Part shown: piece by piece, positions 38,092-49,454 of the stretch
Layout: each line of letters begins with the position of its first letter
Numbering within the stretch: position 1 is the stretch's first letter
Origin: Eopsaltria australis
Lineage: Eukaryota > Chordata > Aves > Passeriformes > Petroicidae
Assembly (NCBI GenBank): GCA_034509425.1
Contig: JAVTVJ010000469.1
Coordinates: 372,001 to 436,000, forward strand
Direction: 5' to 3'
DNA length: 64,000 nucleotides
The notes under the pieces: model-generated
Told to the model about the DNA's origin: nothing
Database searches by the model: none
The model's input: the letters and a program-made list of their open reading frames with translations, nothing else
Program-made: the position numbers and the translations under genes

Positions 38092-41000
38092 CTGCCAAGG
38101 AGAGCAAAAACTGTGTTCAGATTGGCATACTGATGTAAACAGAGCTTCAAAATCAATATAAAATTTAACCAATTGGTATTTTGCTACTTATTTAGCATGA
38201 ACTTGGACTCAGAATATTCAACAAAGTTTTAATGATGCTAGTATTTATTTGTCTCACCTTTTTGAAAAAAAGGTACTCATTTGGAATGCAAGGTGTATAT
38301 TCATGATCAAACAGTAGGTAAGGGGACCATTACTCCATACTACTGATTCTACTAGAACAGATGGCAGTGACAGAGCTCATGTTAGCTACACAAGTCACTT
38401 TGGCAGGACAGTGATTAAAGTGATGATTCACTAATTTAAAAACAAGACCTCATTATATCTTATCTCCAATAAATAAAAAATGATTCCTCCCATAAGAAAT
38501 TACAGAAATTTAGTCACAGTAAAATCAAGGTGACTTGTAAAGTCATATTAATATATTTTACAGCTGATAAAAAAATCTTAGATAAAAGCTGTTCAACAGC
38601 AGGGAAGTCCTTACCTTTGCGCTCAAAACTCTCTTCTCTAAGAATGCAAACTAATGCCAAAAACTTTGTTACTTCCTTTAAGTACAGGACTGTTGTGTTA
38701 TTGAGCTTAATAATTGCCATTGACTCTTTATCATAAGCACTTCCAGTGCCATCTTCTTTTAACCTAAAAAAGAACAAGTTAACCCAAGGCATAATCTAAT
38801 ACACATGCATAGACATGACAAACAGCTGTGAAATGCAGTTAGAAGAATATTATACTGAACATTAAGCAAATGGAGAACCTGCAATGCAGGTCTTAATACT
38901 ATCAATGAGTAAGACCATGATCAGACCTTAAGTTTCTCAGGAAAGCCAGATCTAAACAGAGCAGAGCTTTTCTTTAGATACTGTCTGTTGTAGATGAGCA
39001 GTTAAGAGCAAGCTACCAGTGTGCATTCTTTGGATGTCAATGGAGGGACAACTCAGTGAAATTACTTTTGGTAAATTGATACAAAGGCTTCCTTAGTGAG
39101 GCTGTGGCAGAGGATTCAACATGGAGCAGGACACTTTTTAGTCTTAAGCTATACCAGCCTGCATTTACAAGAAAAGAACAGCATGCTGTTTTCTATCTTC
39201 AAGTTATTAGTGTTAAATTACTATGGAAGCAAATGATGTATTGCAAGTTACTTCTAAGCACTCCTGAAAAAAACCCCAAACCAAACAGTTACACAACTGT
39301 GGATCAACCCATCAGGAGACAGACCATTTAATGCTCTGGTATTTTATTGGTAGCACTGCATTTTCCAGGCTACAATCACAGTTCTAAGATAAGTTACCAC
39401 TTTTTCAGAACCACTTCAGAAGTCCAGTGGGATGTATAATTCTGCTGTAAATTGTGAGATATAAGCACTATATGCATCCCTCATAGAAAATCAGTAGGAG
39501 ACAACCTCACAAATGTTATTCTGTTCAGACTGCAGCACGTCTCAAAACAATGGCACTGCAGTTACACTGATGAGCTATGGCACGCTACTGACCCCAGTAT
39601 GCAGGTATTTATGTAGTTGCATCCACCACGCCAAACAAGACAGAGCAGTATTCACATCTGCCATGAAACACGACTTCTACAAATGTCACACAGCTGTCTA
39701 GGGCCATGCGTGGAGGGAAACAAACCAAGTATAAATGTTGCCAAATCTGGATTTGTCATCTGGATTTGTTTTAGTTACAGAACCAGTGTGCTCTAAAGAC
39801 CAATTGATAGCATTTTGCTGCGTGACAAAGCCAGCACCACTTGCACAATTTGCAACCTATTCTACAGCTTCTGAGGACTTTTTTTTCCTGAGAGTATTCA
39901 TCACTTACCCATATATACAGGAAACATCTATCACTACATCAATCATGTCACAGCACAACTCGTATGACTGCATGTCCACAGGGGAACTGTCTGTTGCAAT
40001 GTAGATTTTGCTGACTACATCGAAGAGAAAAGCTTTTTCAATGCCTGAATTCTTCAGAAAGAGAAAGAATTTGAAAGAATGTTTATAATAAATGCATTTT
40101 TAAAATCTCAAGTAGAATTCCTAAATTTTCACGTTCTTAGTAGCAGAATATGGTTTATATATAAGCAATTTAGAGGCTTAAGACAGATTCAAGATTTAGA
40201 GAATATACTTTATAAATACAATACCCTTATTACCATAGCACATACCAGCATCACATAGCTGACAAAAATAGAACTGGGGATTCTGTTATAATTTTTTTTA
40301 GTTTATTATTTAACTAATCATTATTAAGGTTACTTTTTACTATGCCTACAGAATCCATATCCAGCAATTCACCTTTTCTATGCTTCTATGAACTCCAGAA
40401 GAGCCACAATTCACATCCACCTAAGGGACTGGGCTCAGAGATGAGGTATTTCATAGTAGTATGCTGACTCTTAAATTTTATGCTTGTAGTATCTTGGCAG
40501 TTAAGTTTCTGCATGAAGCATTTGCCATGCAGGTTAACATGCAGAGCAACTGAGTCAGCTTCTGAACTTAAAAATCCATGAAAAGTGGATTATGACTATG
40601 GAAAAGCACAGTGACATTTGTAACTGAGCACTTTGGCAAAGTGCACATGCTCATACAAAGTTCAGAAGCCTTCTATGGCTCAGGTTACCACATATTCACT
40701 ACTGGCAAAGCTTCTTTTCTATTTGTGCAGCAGAAGCATTCCTTATCTTTCTTCCTAACTAGTCTGAATTCCCAGGACAGTGTCCTGAGGACATCCAGAC
40801 AATCTTTCTGGCATCAGCATTACACTGCACATCCTCATGGCACTGAACAAGGTCAATGTGCCCTTTATCCACCGGGCCAGGTTATTACAAACTGTCCTCT
40901 ACCAAACACAGCAAACAAGCATTATATGGTAGCATGGGGTGACATGTCTAAGTTCACAGCTCCTCTCAGATATAAATGGTTTTTTCTTTGTTGTCCACAT

Positions 41001-44000
41001 GCCTGCAAAAGCCTCACAGACAACTTAAATAAGACAGTCTTGTCTCCAAGGTGGTATTTTATTTGATTAAAAGAATAGAGCAGCAAATTTCCATGACATT
41101 AATTCCACAAGAAACACAAACACTGAAAGAATAAAGGCAAAAGTCTCACAGGTCATATGAAATAGACAGCTAAGTTCAAGGCCAAGTTCATATTATCAAA
41201 AAAGTCTCTTACCAGTACAGCTACATTGGACTACTAAGTGCCTTAGCAAAGTAATCACTATACCCTGCTGGCAGGAAACTTCCATCAGCTGTTATAACCA
41301 GGCAAACTACACTTTGACAATATTTAGAGGAACCCCACAAAGCACACACAAGTACAATTCATCTGTGGTAAAGAGCTTTCAATACAGAAAAGCAGGTCAG
41401 CAGAGAAACCTACATGAGTGCCACCCAAATTTCCCAAGGGCAGATCTAGCCAGCAATCTTTAGCAGAAGGACTGGCTTTACCATTCTGCATATTTCATTC
41501 AAAGCTCTGTTAGATTAACACTTACTGATATGAAGATATTAAGTAGATTTTCCAGGGTTGGCAGTTGTGGAATGAGCTTCTGTACCACTTTACTGAAGGC
41601 TTCAAATATTGAATGGTCATAGATACTGGTCAAATAAAAGCTGAGATGAGGAGGTTGGGCAAAGAAAGAAAAACAAAAAAAAAATAAAAAAAAAAAGAAA
41701 AAGAAGATTCAAGAATATTTCATAATTGCAATAAAAATGTTAAAGTTATGTTTTCTAACATTCAGGCCTGCTATTTTGCCTGGGATGCCTTTATCACAAA
41801 TATGTCTGGACATTGCACAAAGAAATCTAAGTTCTGAGCAGCTGGAGTACACATGAAACAGATTTTCCCCATCCTCGAGAGACGGAAGACCAAAGATAAA
41901 AATTTGAACGTTATTAGAACACATTTAGCCCACAAAGGTGTAAAAATGCATAATTAGATTTCTTCAAGTCCCGTTCCTGGCCTTCCACTTTTTTCACATT
42001 AACATCGAGAGACACTGGCTCTACAAGAATCAAAAGAACAATAAAACCAGAGAAAAGATAGCTTGTTTCAAAGGTGTCTGTAGAAGATACCTTAAAAGTG
42101 AGCCAATTCTCAAGTAACAGATGAAGCTTTTAGAACCAGTCACATTGAAAAGTCAGTGCAAGTCAGGACCAGAAGGCAGAGAGGTTCCCCTCTTTTCCCT
42201 GCCCCTCCAGCCTACATGTACAAATTTGTTACAAATCTGTTATGCTGAATGAGCAATTATCACTGAGTATAAATCTGGACTCTGATACAGTAGCCTGCCT
42301 CTTTTTCAGTCAGCCTAGCAGCTGAGGCTTGTCCATAAATTCAGCAGTGTATCTTATTAATACAAGTTGGTTCAATATTAAGAAACTGCCCAGACCTTGC
42401 TCCAGTTGTTCCAGTATTACATCTAAAAGCCTTTAATCTGCATTCATATCAGCAATAGTAGAATCACATATGCCAGTCTTTAACTCACCTAAGGTGAAGT
42501 TTTTCAAGCCCAGCATCTGTAAGATCATCATTAGCCCTCTGATGAATATCCCTCTGAGTTTCTATTTTATGGTCATCTGATAAACCATCAACTTTATGAA
42601 TAAAAACTTCAAAGTTCATTTCTGGGTTGACCTTGTAGGCTTTTGAAACTGTAATGTGGAGTCTTGTTAAAGCTTCCATGTAGTCATCCTGTAAATCAGT
42701 TTTGGCAGGAATGAATGACAACGTTTCTGTCTGGTAACTATTCCATTCTGCACAAAGACAAAATATTTCAGTGCAAGAACTTCACTTTTGTAACTAAATA
42801 GAAGTATGGAAGGAGAATACCTTGACATGTCATAAATCCAAGCAGCTTAGATTCTGTTATATTCATATATATCATTACAAGGCTCAGCTACACAAAACCA
42901 GCAGAGCAAAAGGTGGGTTACACTTCAACTCCAGCACAAGGCAGCAGCAATTTCCAGGATGATCCTAAACACCAGGTAACCTCCCACAGTGCAATTCCTA
43001 GGTTTATAAGAATCTACCAGATACCCAGTAGTACCAACACTAGAAACAAATGTGCTGTTATTAATTGAACTCCACAGCAGAAAAAAGGGATAATTCAGAC
43101 CATCTAGCCAAGCAGGTTCTTGCTATTATTGCAGAACACGTAAGTTCAGAGTATGAGCCCTTTTCCACTCTCTCCACCAGCAGCACTTGTTCCAGTCACT
43201 TCACCAAAATAAAACCACACACCAGAAGTCAGATTGACACTGCATCTCTTCATACACAGCAGAAGCCTTATGAACTTATCTAAAAATATAAATTACTGGC
43301 CTCTAGATCATTCCTTTCGCACAAAAAGCAAAAATAAAACTTCCTTGTGATTTGTATTTACCTGGGCATCAATAACATATATTAGAGCACCTGTTCCTCT
43401 GAAGATCATCTCATAATCAAATGTTGGATCAAAAAAATCCATCTGTCCAGGAAAATCCCATATCTGGAAGTTCACAAATGAACTGTTGGAAATATCATCC
43501 TTGTAGATTTTGTTGGTACTTTCCAAGAACAGAGTCTCATTGGGAGACATTTTGTGAAACACCACCTGTTAAAAGAACACAAGGAAAAGTCTAGATTTTA
43601 CCATATTAGAAGAAATTAGTGAAAGATTTGTGACTCAAATTCTACAAACAGGTTTATCCATTTAAATAGAAAGCTTCCCGCATCAGCTAAGGAAATTACC
43701 TACCCCCTACAAGAACCAAGCAACTGAATACAGGTAAGCATTTTCACAAGTCCAAATAACACTACTGGCTGAAGACACGGACATCCAAGTTACTCTTTCT
43801 TTCCCTGCAAGGCTAGCATAGTGCTTTCAAATTCTGTTATATTCAGATCTAGTATAAAGCCAGTTAATTAAATAACCGCAAGCTTTTAAGAACCTTTCCT
43901 TTCCAGTCTTAGAAATTCCTAAAGGAAACTTCGCTTTCAGTCTGGTGTCAAGCGTGAACACACAAAATATTCAGATGGTTCCTAAACTACAACAGAAGTG

Positions 44001-47000
44001 TACCAAAAAAAAAAAATCTCCATTTCAGAGACCCAAGTAGCTGGGGAGTTTGCCATCTATTAAAAACTCCTTTGAGTAGAGAATCACACAGAATGGATAA
44101 GGTTGGACGGGAGCACAGTGGGCTCATCTGACCCAACCTCCCTGCTTAAGCAGGGTCATCCCAGAGCACATGGCACAGGATTGCATCCAGACAGTTCTTG
44201 AGTAACTCCAGTGAGGGAGACTCCACACCCACTCTGGGCAGTCTGTTCCAGGGCTCAGTCATCCACACAGTAAATAAGTAATTCCTCATATGTAGGTGGA
44301 ACTTCCTGTGGAGGTTCACTACAGAAAGGATGAAAGATTCCACACTAGTTGGTAAATGGTTAAGCTGCAGGATGACAAACATACTCATTGCTAGAACTCA
44401 GAAAGCCCCACTGGGATTTTATCCCTTCCTTGTACAGAACCAGCAGGGAATTCCACATCAAAGCAGCACCAACAGCAGTCAGGGTCAACAGATAATATTG
44501 TGCTAATGCAACTCACCTAGACAATATTAAAGTTACTCCAAATAATGCAGTCAAACACTGGGACTGCAAAGATAAAGAAATTTCATACACAGCACTTGGT
44601 AAACCTAAAAACTTCACAATAGGGACTGCAAACTTTGGTTTCTTCAGAGGTTTCATACAGTTACACAAATCATCCATTAGAGACCTGGTGCAACAAACTG
44701 TCAAAAAACCTGCAAGACACTGAACAGCTCACACCCAGTTCACTTAATGGATTGTTTACTGAGGTTCAAAGAAATACTTCAGCCTAGATTTTTAAGGCCA
44801 AGGGACAGAATTTATTTCCTTGGGGCAAACACCTTTAGGAGGCCAGGGTCTAAATGAGGTTTTAAACAGCAGGACATTTCTATGGAGAAGTAAGAACAGC
44901 TCTAGATACATAGCAGCTCTACTGCATTCTTCCAGGTTTGCAGCATAGTTTTAAAGTATTCTGAAATCAACATTTCTTTTGGAACTCAGCATCTCCCACA
45001 AGAGCAGGACAGAATTAGTAAATTCAGTTTAAAGCTGGTGACTCTCTGGGAAGCAACACTGTCACCTCCTTTCTCCTTTTTTCCCAAAATAGCACATTTC
45101 ATCAGATTGTTCTCCACCTGAACTCTTTCCAGTTTTCCATTACAACAGTACAGTACAGTAAGTCCAGTTATACAAGTCTGCACAAAAATTTGCTTGTGAA
45201 CTGAAGCAACCACTGTGTTCCCAAAATCTACCTACAATTTCTACTGAATATTCATAGGAAATGGAAAACCCAATTGACCAAAGGAAAAAAAGAGTCCCTC
45301 CCTAGAACCGTAGTTTTTGATTTTGTGAGAAGTCTCTTGTCAATACTGCTCTCAGTAGTAGCATGAAATGATTTAATAATTCATGTTTTTCAGAGAAATT
45401 TCTGGACAATCATGAAGCCAATACTTTCCCAACCCAGTGTTTATCTTGCATATTAAGATTCCCTATTTTCTGGCAAGGGGATCAACAGCTAGTGACAGAA
45501 GGGTTGGGTCTGGTTATCACCATTTTTGAACTAGAGAGATTTAACAGCAAGGATACTGCTAATAAGGAACTTCCTGATATTAGAGTTTGCTCAGGCAGCA
45601 TCACAATGAGCTCCTAGGTACCACAATCACAGCTTCTAATTCCCAAGTAAGACTGGTAACTGATTGGCAAAAGATAAATTCTATGTCCTCTTATTGCATA
45701 TTCAACATGACACTACTCCTTTCCCATAAAACTACTGGAATAGGCCCTCAAAAGAATTGAAGACTACCAATCCTGGCCATAAAAACAGTCCAAAAGCTAC
45801 ATCTGTATAGAGACTTGTTATGTCTTAAAATCTACCTGCAATTTGGAGTTTCTGTCTTCCTCTAACTTCTGGGGTTCAGTTTTTTCAAAAGTGGATAATA
45901 CAATAGGATCTCTGCTAAGAGTCTACAACGAATACCATTCACACGACTAAAAGACTTGGAAAAAGGCTTTCAGTGAAAGCACTACATTTACACATACAGT
46001 GGGAGCATTTGACCTAAATAATGGGGAATAACTGATAAGACTAAAAAGCAATAACAGTCCAGTCTGCCAGTGTATTTCAGCACAGCCCAATGGAAAATAT
46101 TTCTCACTAACAGAGTCTGAAATCAGCTTAAAACTCATTGGTTTACTGCAGTCTATGGATTACCAAGCAGTCTGCATAAGATTGCTAAAACCAGCAAATG
46201 CATACCTGCTATACTGCAATGTCCAAAAAGGCTTCTCTGCACAAAACCTTTATAGAAATCTCTGTAGGTTTTCACACTTGCATCTGAAACAAATTTGAGG
46301 CCCTTAAGTCTAGAGCTAAGACTCTTGCATTTCCCTAGTAACATCTTCCCATAAAAATATCACCTAAAAAGTTCACAAGAGGGACTGCAAACACACAATT
46401 TGCACTGAGGAACAAGGATTGTTCTGAGCTCTACAATTCTACTGAGCTACGTGGTAAATGCAAAGTCAGTTTTGTCTTATTTTTATTAAGAAATACTAGT
46501 GGCTTCACAAAGCTACCAACAAACCTAAGGCACCGAAACTGTTTTATTTCCTCCTTGACAAGCGACTCTTATTTACTCTGTCTAGCAAACTAAAGAAAAC
46601 CAGACGCTGTCTTTCTGCTCACACAAAAGCAGAAGTCTCTTTCAAAGCATCAAAGGGCAGAACAAACCTCAAGTCTTCTTCCAAGTGGAAGCACTAGCTA
46701 AACACCACACCTGTACCACGGAAGAAAGCACCTCATGATAAATTTCACACCAATATCTTCACTTTTTACTTTTGAAGCCTTAAAAGTGAAGAAGTACAAA
46801 GGCTACAACCTATGCTACACAACCTTCCTCTCTAGGGCAGATGATCAGGGTCCATTCTGGAAAGCAAACGTCTTTAAGCAGGAGGCTCCCGTCGCTCCAA
46901 CTTCGCCACATGGGCCCACAATAAAGAGAAGAAATTGCCCGAACAGCAGCACAGCAGGGAGAACCAGCTCGGCGCCGGAGAGGCAGCGCGGCAGGCAGGG

Positions 47001-47283
47001 GCGGGGAGCCCCTCACCTTCTGGATGGAAGACTTCCCGCTGCGCCGCAGCCCCATGAGCAGAATCCGCGGCTTGGAGTCCGCCCCGCCCGCGCCGCCGCC
47101 AGGCCCGCCCGCGCCGCCCCCGGGCCCACCGGGCCCCGGGCCTCCCTCCAGCTCCGCCTCCTCCTCCTCCTCCCCGTAGCCGAAGTCCTTGGGGAACGAG
47201 TCGGCAGCCCCGAAGCTCCCCCCCACCAACGCCGGCTCTTCAGCTGCGCCAGGCGCGCCCGCCCCGCCGAACTGCAGCGCCAT
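37940..47283 (-). CDS. RRAGC: RRAGC: Ras-related GTP-binding protein C (RagC), 7 coding exons, 409 aa
   Basis: RagC pairs with RagA or RagB on the lysosome through Ragulator and recruits mTORC1 when amino acids are present; it acts in its GDP-bound form (family knowledge). I joined seven exons on the minus strand: 47017-47283, 43362-43565, 42489-42688, 41526-41640, 39909-40051, 38615-38763 and 37940-38091. All splice sites are GT-AG, and the 1230-nt chain has no internal stop. Visible motifs are the P-loop GLRRSGKS (residues 78-85), switch II WDFPGQ (125-130), HKVD as the guanine-specificity motif (188-191) and a TSIYD segment (about 228-232). A roadblock-type C-terminal domain follows. The protein ends [10 protein letters not shown], close to the human RagC end; human RagC is 399 aa. 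The start MALQFG has G at -3 and +4. The frame stays open upstream but has only a GTG, so this ATG is preferred. The extra length is in an acidic, Gly-rich N-terminus. RagD is the alternative paralogue, but the core and tail match RagC better. Confidence 0.97.
38615..38763 (-). CDS. RRAGC: RRAGC coding exon 6
   Basis: This exon encodes the split Gly, then [10 protein letters not shown] through REESFERK and one base of the next codon. The acceptor is TTTTTTAG and the donor GTAAGGAC. Length is 149 nt, and the reading frame matches its neighbours exactly. Confidence 0.95.
39909..40051 (-). CDS. RRAGC: RRAGC coding exon 5 (start of C-terminal domain)
   Basis: This exon encodes [10 protein letters not shown] through DVSCIY plus two bases of a Gly codon, in the C-terminal roadblock-type domain that makes the Rag-Rag heterodimer contact. 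The acceptor is TTTCTGAAG and the donor GTAAGTGA. Confidence 0.94.
41526..41640 (-). CDS. RRAGC: RRAGC coding exon 4
   Basis: This 115-nt exon completes the split Ser codon and encodes [10 protein letters not shown] through NIFIS. The acceptor is ATCTCAG and the donor GTAAGTG. It is too short to appear as an obvious ORF and was found by matching the family sequence between exons 3 and 5. Confidence 0.94.
42489..42688 (-). CDS. RRAGC: RRAGC coding exon 3 (HKVD motif)
   Basis: This exon encodes DDYMEAL through EKLHL plus two bases of a Ser codon. It contains the G4 motif HKVDG. The acceptor is TTTACAG and the donor GTGAGTTA, phase 2. Length is 200 nt. Confidence 0.95.
43362..43565 (-). CDS. 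RRAGC: RRAGC coding exon 2 (switch II)
   Basis: This exon encodes 68 residues from VVFHKMSP to ALIYVIDAQ, including the WDFPGQ switch II motif. The acceptor is CTTTTAACAG and the donor GTAAATAC; both ends are phase 0. Its sequence is nearly identical to mammalian RagC over this stretch (from memory of the family). Confidence 0.95.
43566..47016 (-). other. RRAGC intron 1
   Basis: This is a 3.45-kb intron, the largest of the gene. Apart from the CR1 fragment at 44.1-44.3 kb it holds no recognisable element or coding exon. Its first 100 bp remain CpG-rich. The other introns are 42689-43361, 41641-42488, 40052-41525, 38764-39908 and 38092-38614. The intron between exons 3 and 4 carries an A-rich tract at about 41669-41703 on the plus strand. 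Confidence 0.85.
44081..44345 (-). mobile_element. CR1 non-LTR retrotransposon 3' fragment in RRAGC intron 1
   Basis: The plus strand reads GAATCACACAGAATGGATAA, then a GTTGGACGGGAGCAC segment, the CAACCTCCCTGCTTAAGCAG block and the GGTGGAACTTCCTGTG block. These are the reverse complement of the avian CR1 3' end. It is a 5'-truncated copy lying in the same orientation as RRAGC. Confidence 0.85.
47017..47283 (-). CDS. RRAGC: RRAGC coding exon 1 (N-terminus and P-loop)
   Basis: This exon encodes residues 1-89: a variable acidic stretch, a Gly/Pro-rich linker, then [19 protein letters not shown], which holds the nucleotide-binding P-loop. It ends AAG followed by donor GTGAGG, phase 0. It lies inside the CpG-rich promoter island. 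Confidence 0.95.
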
Positions 47284-47600
47284 GTCCGCCCGAGCCCGCC
47301 GCCCGACAGCCGCCAGCGCCCGTCCCGGGGCCTCCTCTGCTCGCCCAGCCCAGCCCGACACGGCTCAGCCCGGCCCCGATTGGCCGCTGTCAGGCTCCGC
47401 GCCGCCGATTGGCCCGGGGAGGCAGCGAGGTGGGGAGGCTCCGGTCAGACGACCCGAGTCACCTGACGGCGCTCCCGCACGTGAGCGGCAGGGGCGGGGC
47501 GGCGGCACCGGCAGCGCGGCGGCACCGGCAGCGGGGGCAGCGCGTTCGGTGCGGCCACAACGCGGCACGCCCGGTGCGGCCACAACGCGGCACGCCAGCG
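47284..47600 (-). promoter_or_regulatory. RRAGC promoter: CpG island, two CCAAT boxes, two E-boxes
   Basis: The region is GC- and CpG-rich with no TATA. On the minus strand there are CCAAT boxes at 47379-47383 and 47408-47412, 29 bp apart and about 100-125 bp upstream of the ATG. Further out are an E-box-like GTCACCTGAC at 47458-47467 and a perfect CACGTG at 47478-47483. The CCAAT pair suggests NF-Y input. The CACGTG, read as TCACGTG on the gene's strand, fits MiT/TFE (TFEB) or MYC/USF binding. The start site is probably between the CCAAT boxes and the ATG (inference). Confidence 0.65.
47501..47596. repeat. Short tandem duplications in the RRAGC promoter
   Basis: Two adjacent perfect or near-perfect tandem pairs are present. 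A 17-bp unit beginning GGCGGCACCGGCAGCG occurs twice at 47501-47534. A 25-bp unit beginning CGGTGCGGCCACAACG occurs twice without mismatch at 47547-47596. Confidence 0.9.
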
Positions 47601-49337
47601 CCCCGGCCCTGCTCTGGACAGAGGCCGCAGCTCCTGCCCCTCCCGCTCCACTCAAGGCGCAAACCCAGCCGTCAGCCGGGCCAGGGGAGCTTTCGCCGAA
47701 GCAAACGTTACCTTGCGAAGCAAGACTCTTCATTAAATAGTCATGAATTTTCTTCTAGCAGCCCTGGTGCAAGCAGGCACTCAGCTGAAGTTTTAACAAA
47801 TATTTCTTATTTCATCACAATCCTAATTTAAGGTTCACAACATCCAAGTGCTTTCAGAGGGAAGCAAATACAGTTATGAAAAATGTAAGTTTGCGTTACT
47901 TCCCTGGCACCCAGCAGCTCAAGCCAGGAGTCCATGCTCTGTGAAGGGCCTGACTAACACCTGTACCTGCCTTGCTGCTTCTTTAGCAAGACATGTCAGT
48001 CACATTACTCAGAAACATGTTCAGCTGTACAGTATCTTTCCCACAGCATTACCCCCTCCCTACTTCCACATGGTGCAACCTAATGCTAGGGATATGTTCT
48101 ATCTCACATTCAAGTGAGCTTTCTTCTGCCCTTTGTTCCAGAGGCTGAGGAATTTTTTTTTGCCTTTCTCATTTGACTTTGGTTTGCTGGTTCAGGGTGT
48201 TTTTTCCTAATTACTGCTTTACAGACTTAGAACAGTATTTTTCCCTCATTTACCTCTCTTCTGGTCTGCTCAGATCAATAGATACAACAGTAAGGTAAGC
48301 AATTATTAGATTCTCTAGCCCTTGATTATAATGACTAACAAAAGTTCTGTTCCATCCTACCACATTTTCAAGACAGTTTAACTTCCTTATTTTTAGGATG
48401 GGTTTTGCAGACTAACAGCCAATAAATCTAATACATAAGACAACTACTGCATTTCATTTCCCTGTTATTTTTCCTGTCATCAGCTGCCTTTACAGTACCC
48501 TAGTTTTAGGGTAGGAAACAAATGCAGATCTTTAAAATATTATCTCCCTTGTTTTTATTTAATAAAGGCCTACTTTGCATTTCAGAAGAGTCATGAAACC
48601 AATTCAGGGAAAGGGGAGAGAGAATATAGACAAAATTAATAATCACAAGTCACATCCACATCCCACCCCACCTGGATTTTACTTTCCCTGTTAGATGAAT
48701 CAGAAAGCAGAACTCTCCACACTGTAGTCTTACATGTGCCACTCTACACAGGACTTTCACTACAAGTAAGAATTTTGTATTATGTTCAGAACTGCACAGG
48801 CAATATCAGGATCAACTCTCCAAAGCCCAGTTTCTAAGACGGGAACAGAGACATGAACTGTATGGGAAGAGATACCCTCATGCAAATTAAAGCGTAAATT
48901 CAGTAGGTGCTGCATTTCAACATTGTACTATATCCATCACTTAACTATACTTGCTCATTTCATGCCCTTCTGAGTAGTGTTACCCTATCAACTTCAGTAA
49001 AGTCTCATCTCAGTGCTGAGTACAAACATAGAGCGTAATTTGAAGGTCCTGCTTTAATTTACAGGTGGTCCATCAGTGTCATGTCACCCCTTTCAGTTAA
49101 AAGAAAACAAAAAGACAGATCAGCAGTTTAACAGGACCATCGACCACGATGTGAAAATTACTCGACGTTGGCAAGCACAGTTATCTAAAAGTTAATCATA
49201 ACTGTCATCTTTTCTTAAACACAGAAAGCAAGAACGTTGGCCACTATGTTTAACTCAGCAGTTGCCACGGCATCTGCGTGTTCATGGTAATGCATTCTTT
49301 CTTTAAGATGAAGTAACAAAGTAGAAGATGTGGAGTT
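47601..49337. other. Intergenic MYCBP-RRAGC
   Basis: The RRAGC end is CpG-rich to about 47.68 kb, then composition drops abruptly to AT-rich unique sequence. I see no coding potential, repeat family or RNA gene here. The spacer between the MYCBP poly(A) site and the RRAGC promoter is under 2 kb. Confidence 0.7.
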
Positions 49338-49380
49338 CACACACACACACAAGACCACATTTCTCAGGAAGCCCTTTATT
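49338..49380 (-). terminator. MYCBP poly(A) signal with TG-repeat downstream element
   Basis: AATAAA on the minus strand at 49380-49375 starts 29 nt after the MYCBP stop. It is followed about 25 nt later by a TG dinucleotide run (plus strand CA repeat, 49338-49350), an ideal GU-rich downstream element. Cleavage is expected near 49355-49365. This gives a very short 3' UTR; longer isoforms cannot be excluded. Confidence 0.7.
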
Positions 49381-49409
49381 AAGTCAAGGCAATAAAGGAA
49401 AAACTACTG

Positions 49410-49454
49410 TTATTCACCATGCTTCTCATCTTGAGGTGGTTCATACTGAGCCAG
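49410..49454 (-). CDS. MYCBP: MYCBP coding exon 5 (C-terminus)
   Basis: This exon encodes LAQYEPPQDEKHGE and a TAA stop at 49412-49410. The acceptor is AATCCACAG. The human tail has EEKRAE where this reads DEKHGE. Confidence 0.95.
   Translation of the reverse strand: MAQYEPPQDEKHGE

Noticed and set aside
40611..41066. 151-aa plus-strand frame in RRAGC intron 4
   Set aside because: It is antisense to the intron, has no recognisable domain, and no promoter or splice evidence.
47284..47361. In-frame N-terminal extension of RRAGC by 26 residues
   Set aside because: The extension would begin at GTG; the first ATG in frame is at 47283 with good context and agrees with the family start.
46735..47740. 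Long plus-strand frames over the RRAGC promoter and exon 1
   Set aside because: They are antisense shadows of a GC-rich island; the minus strand holds the real exon.
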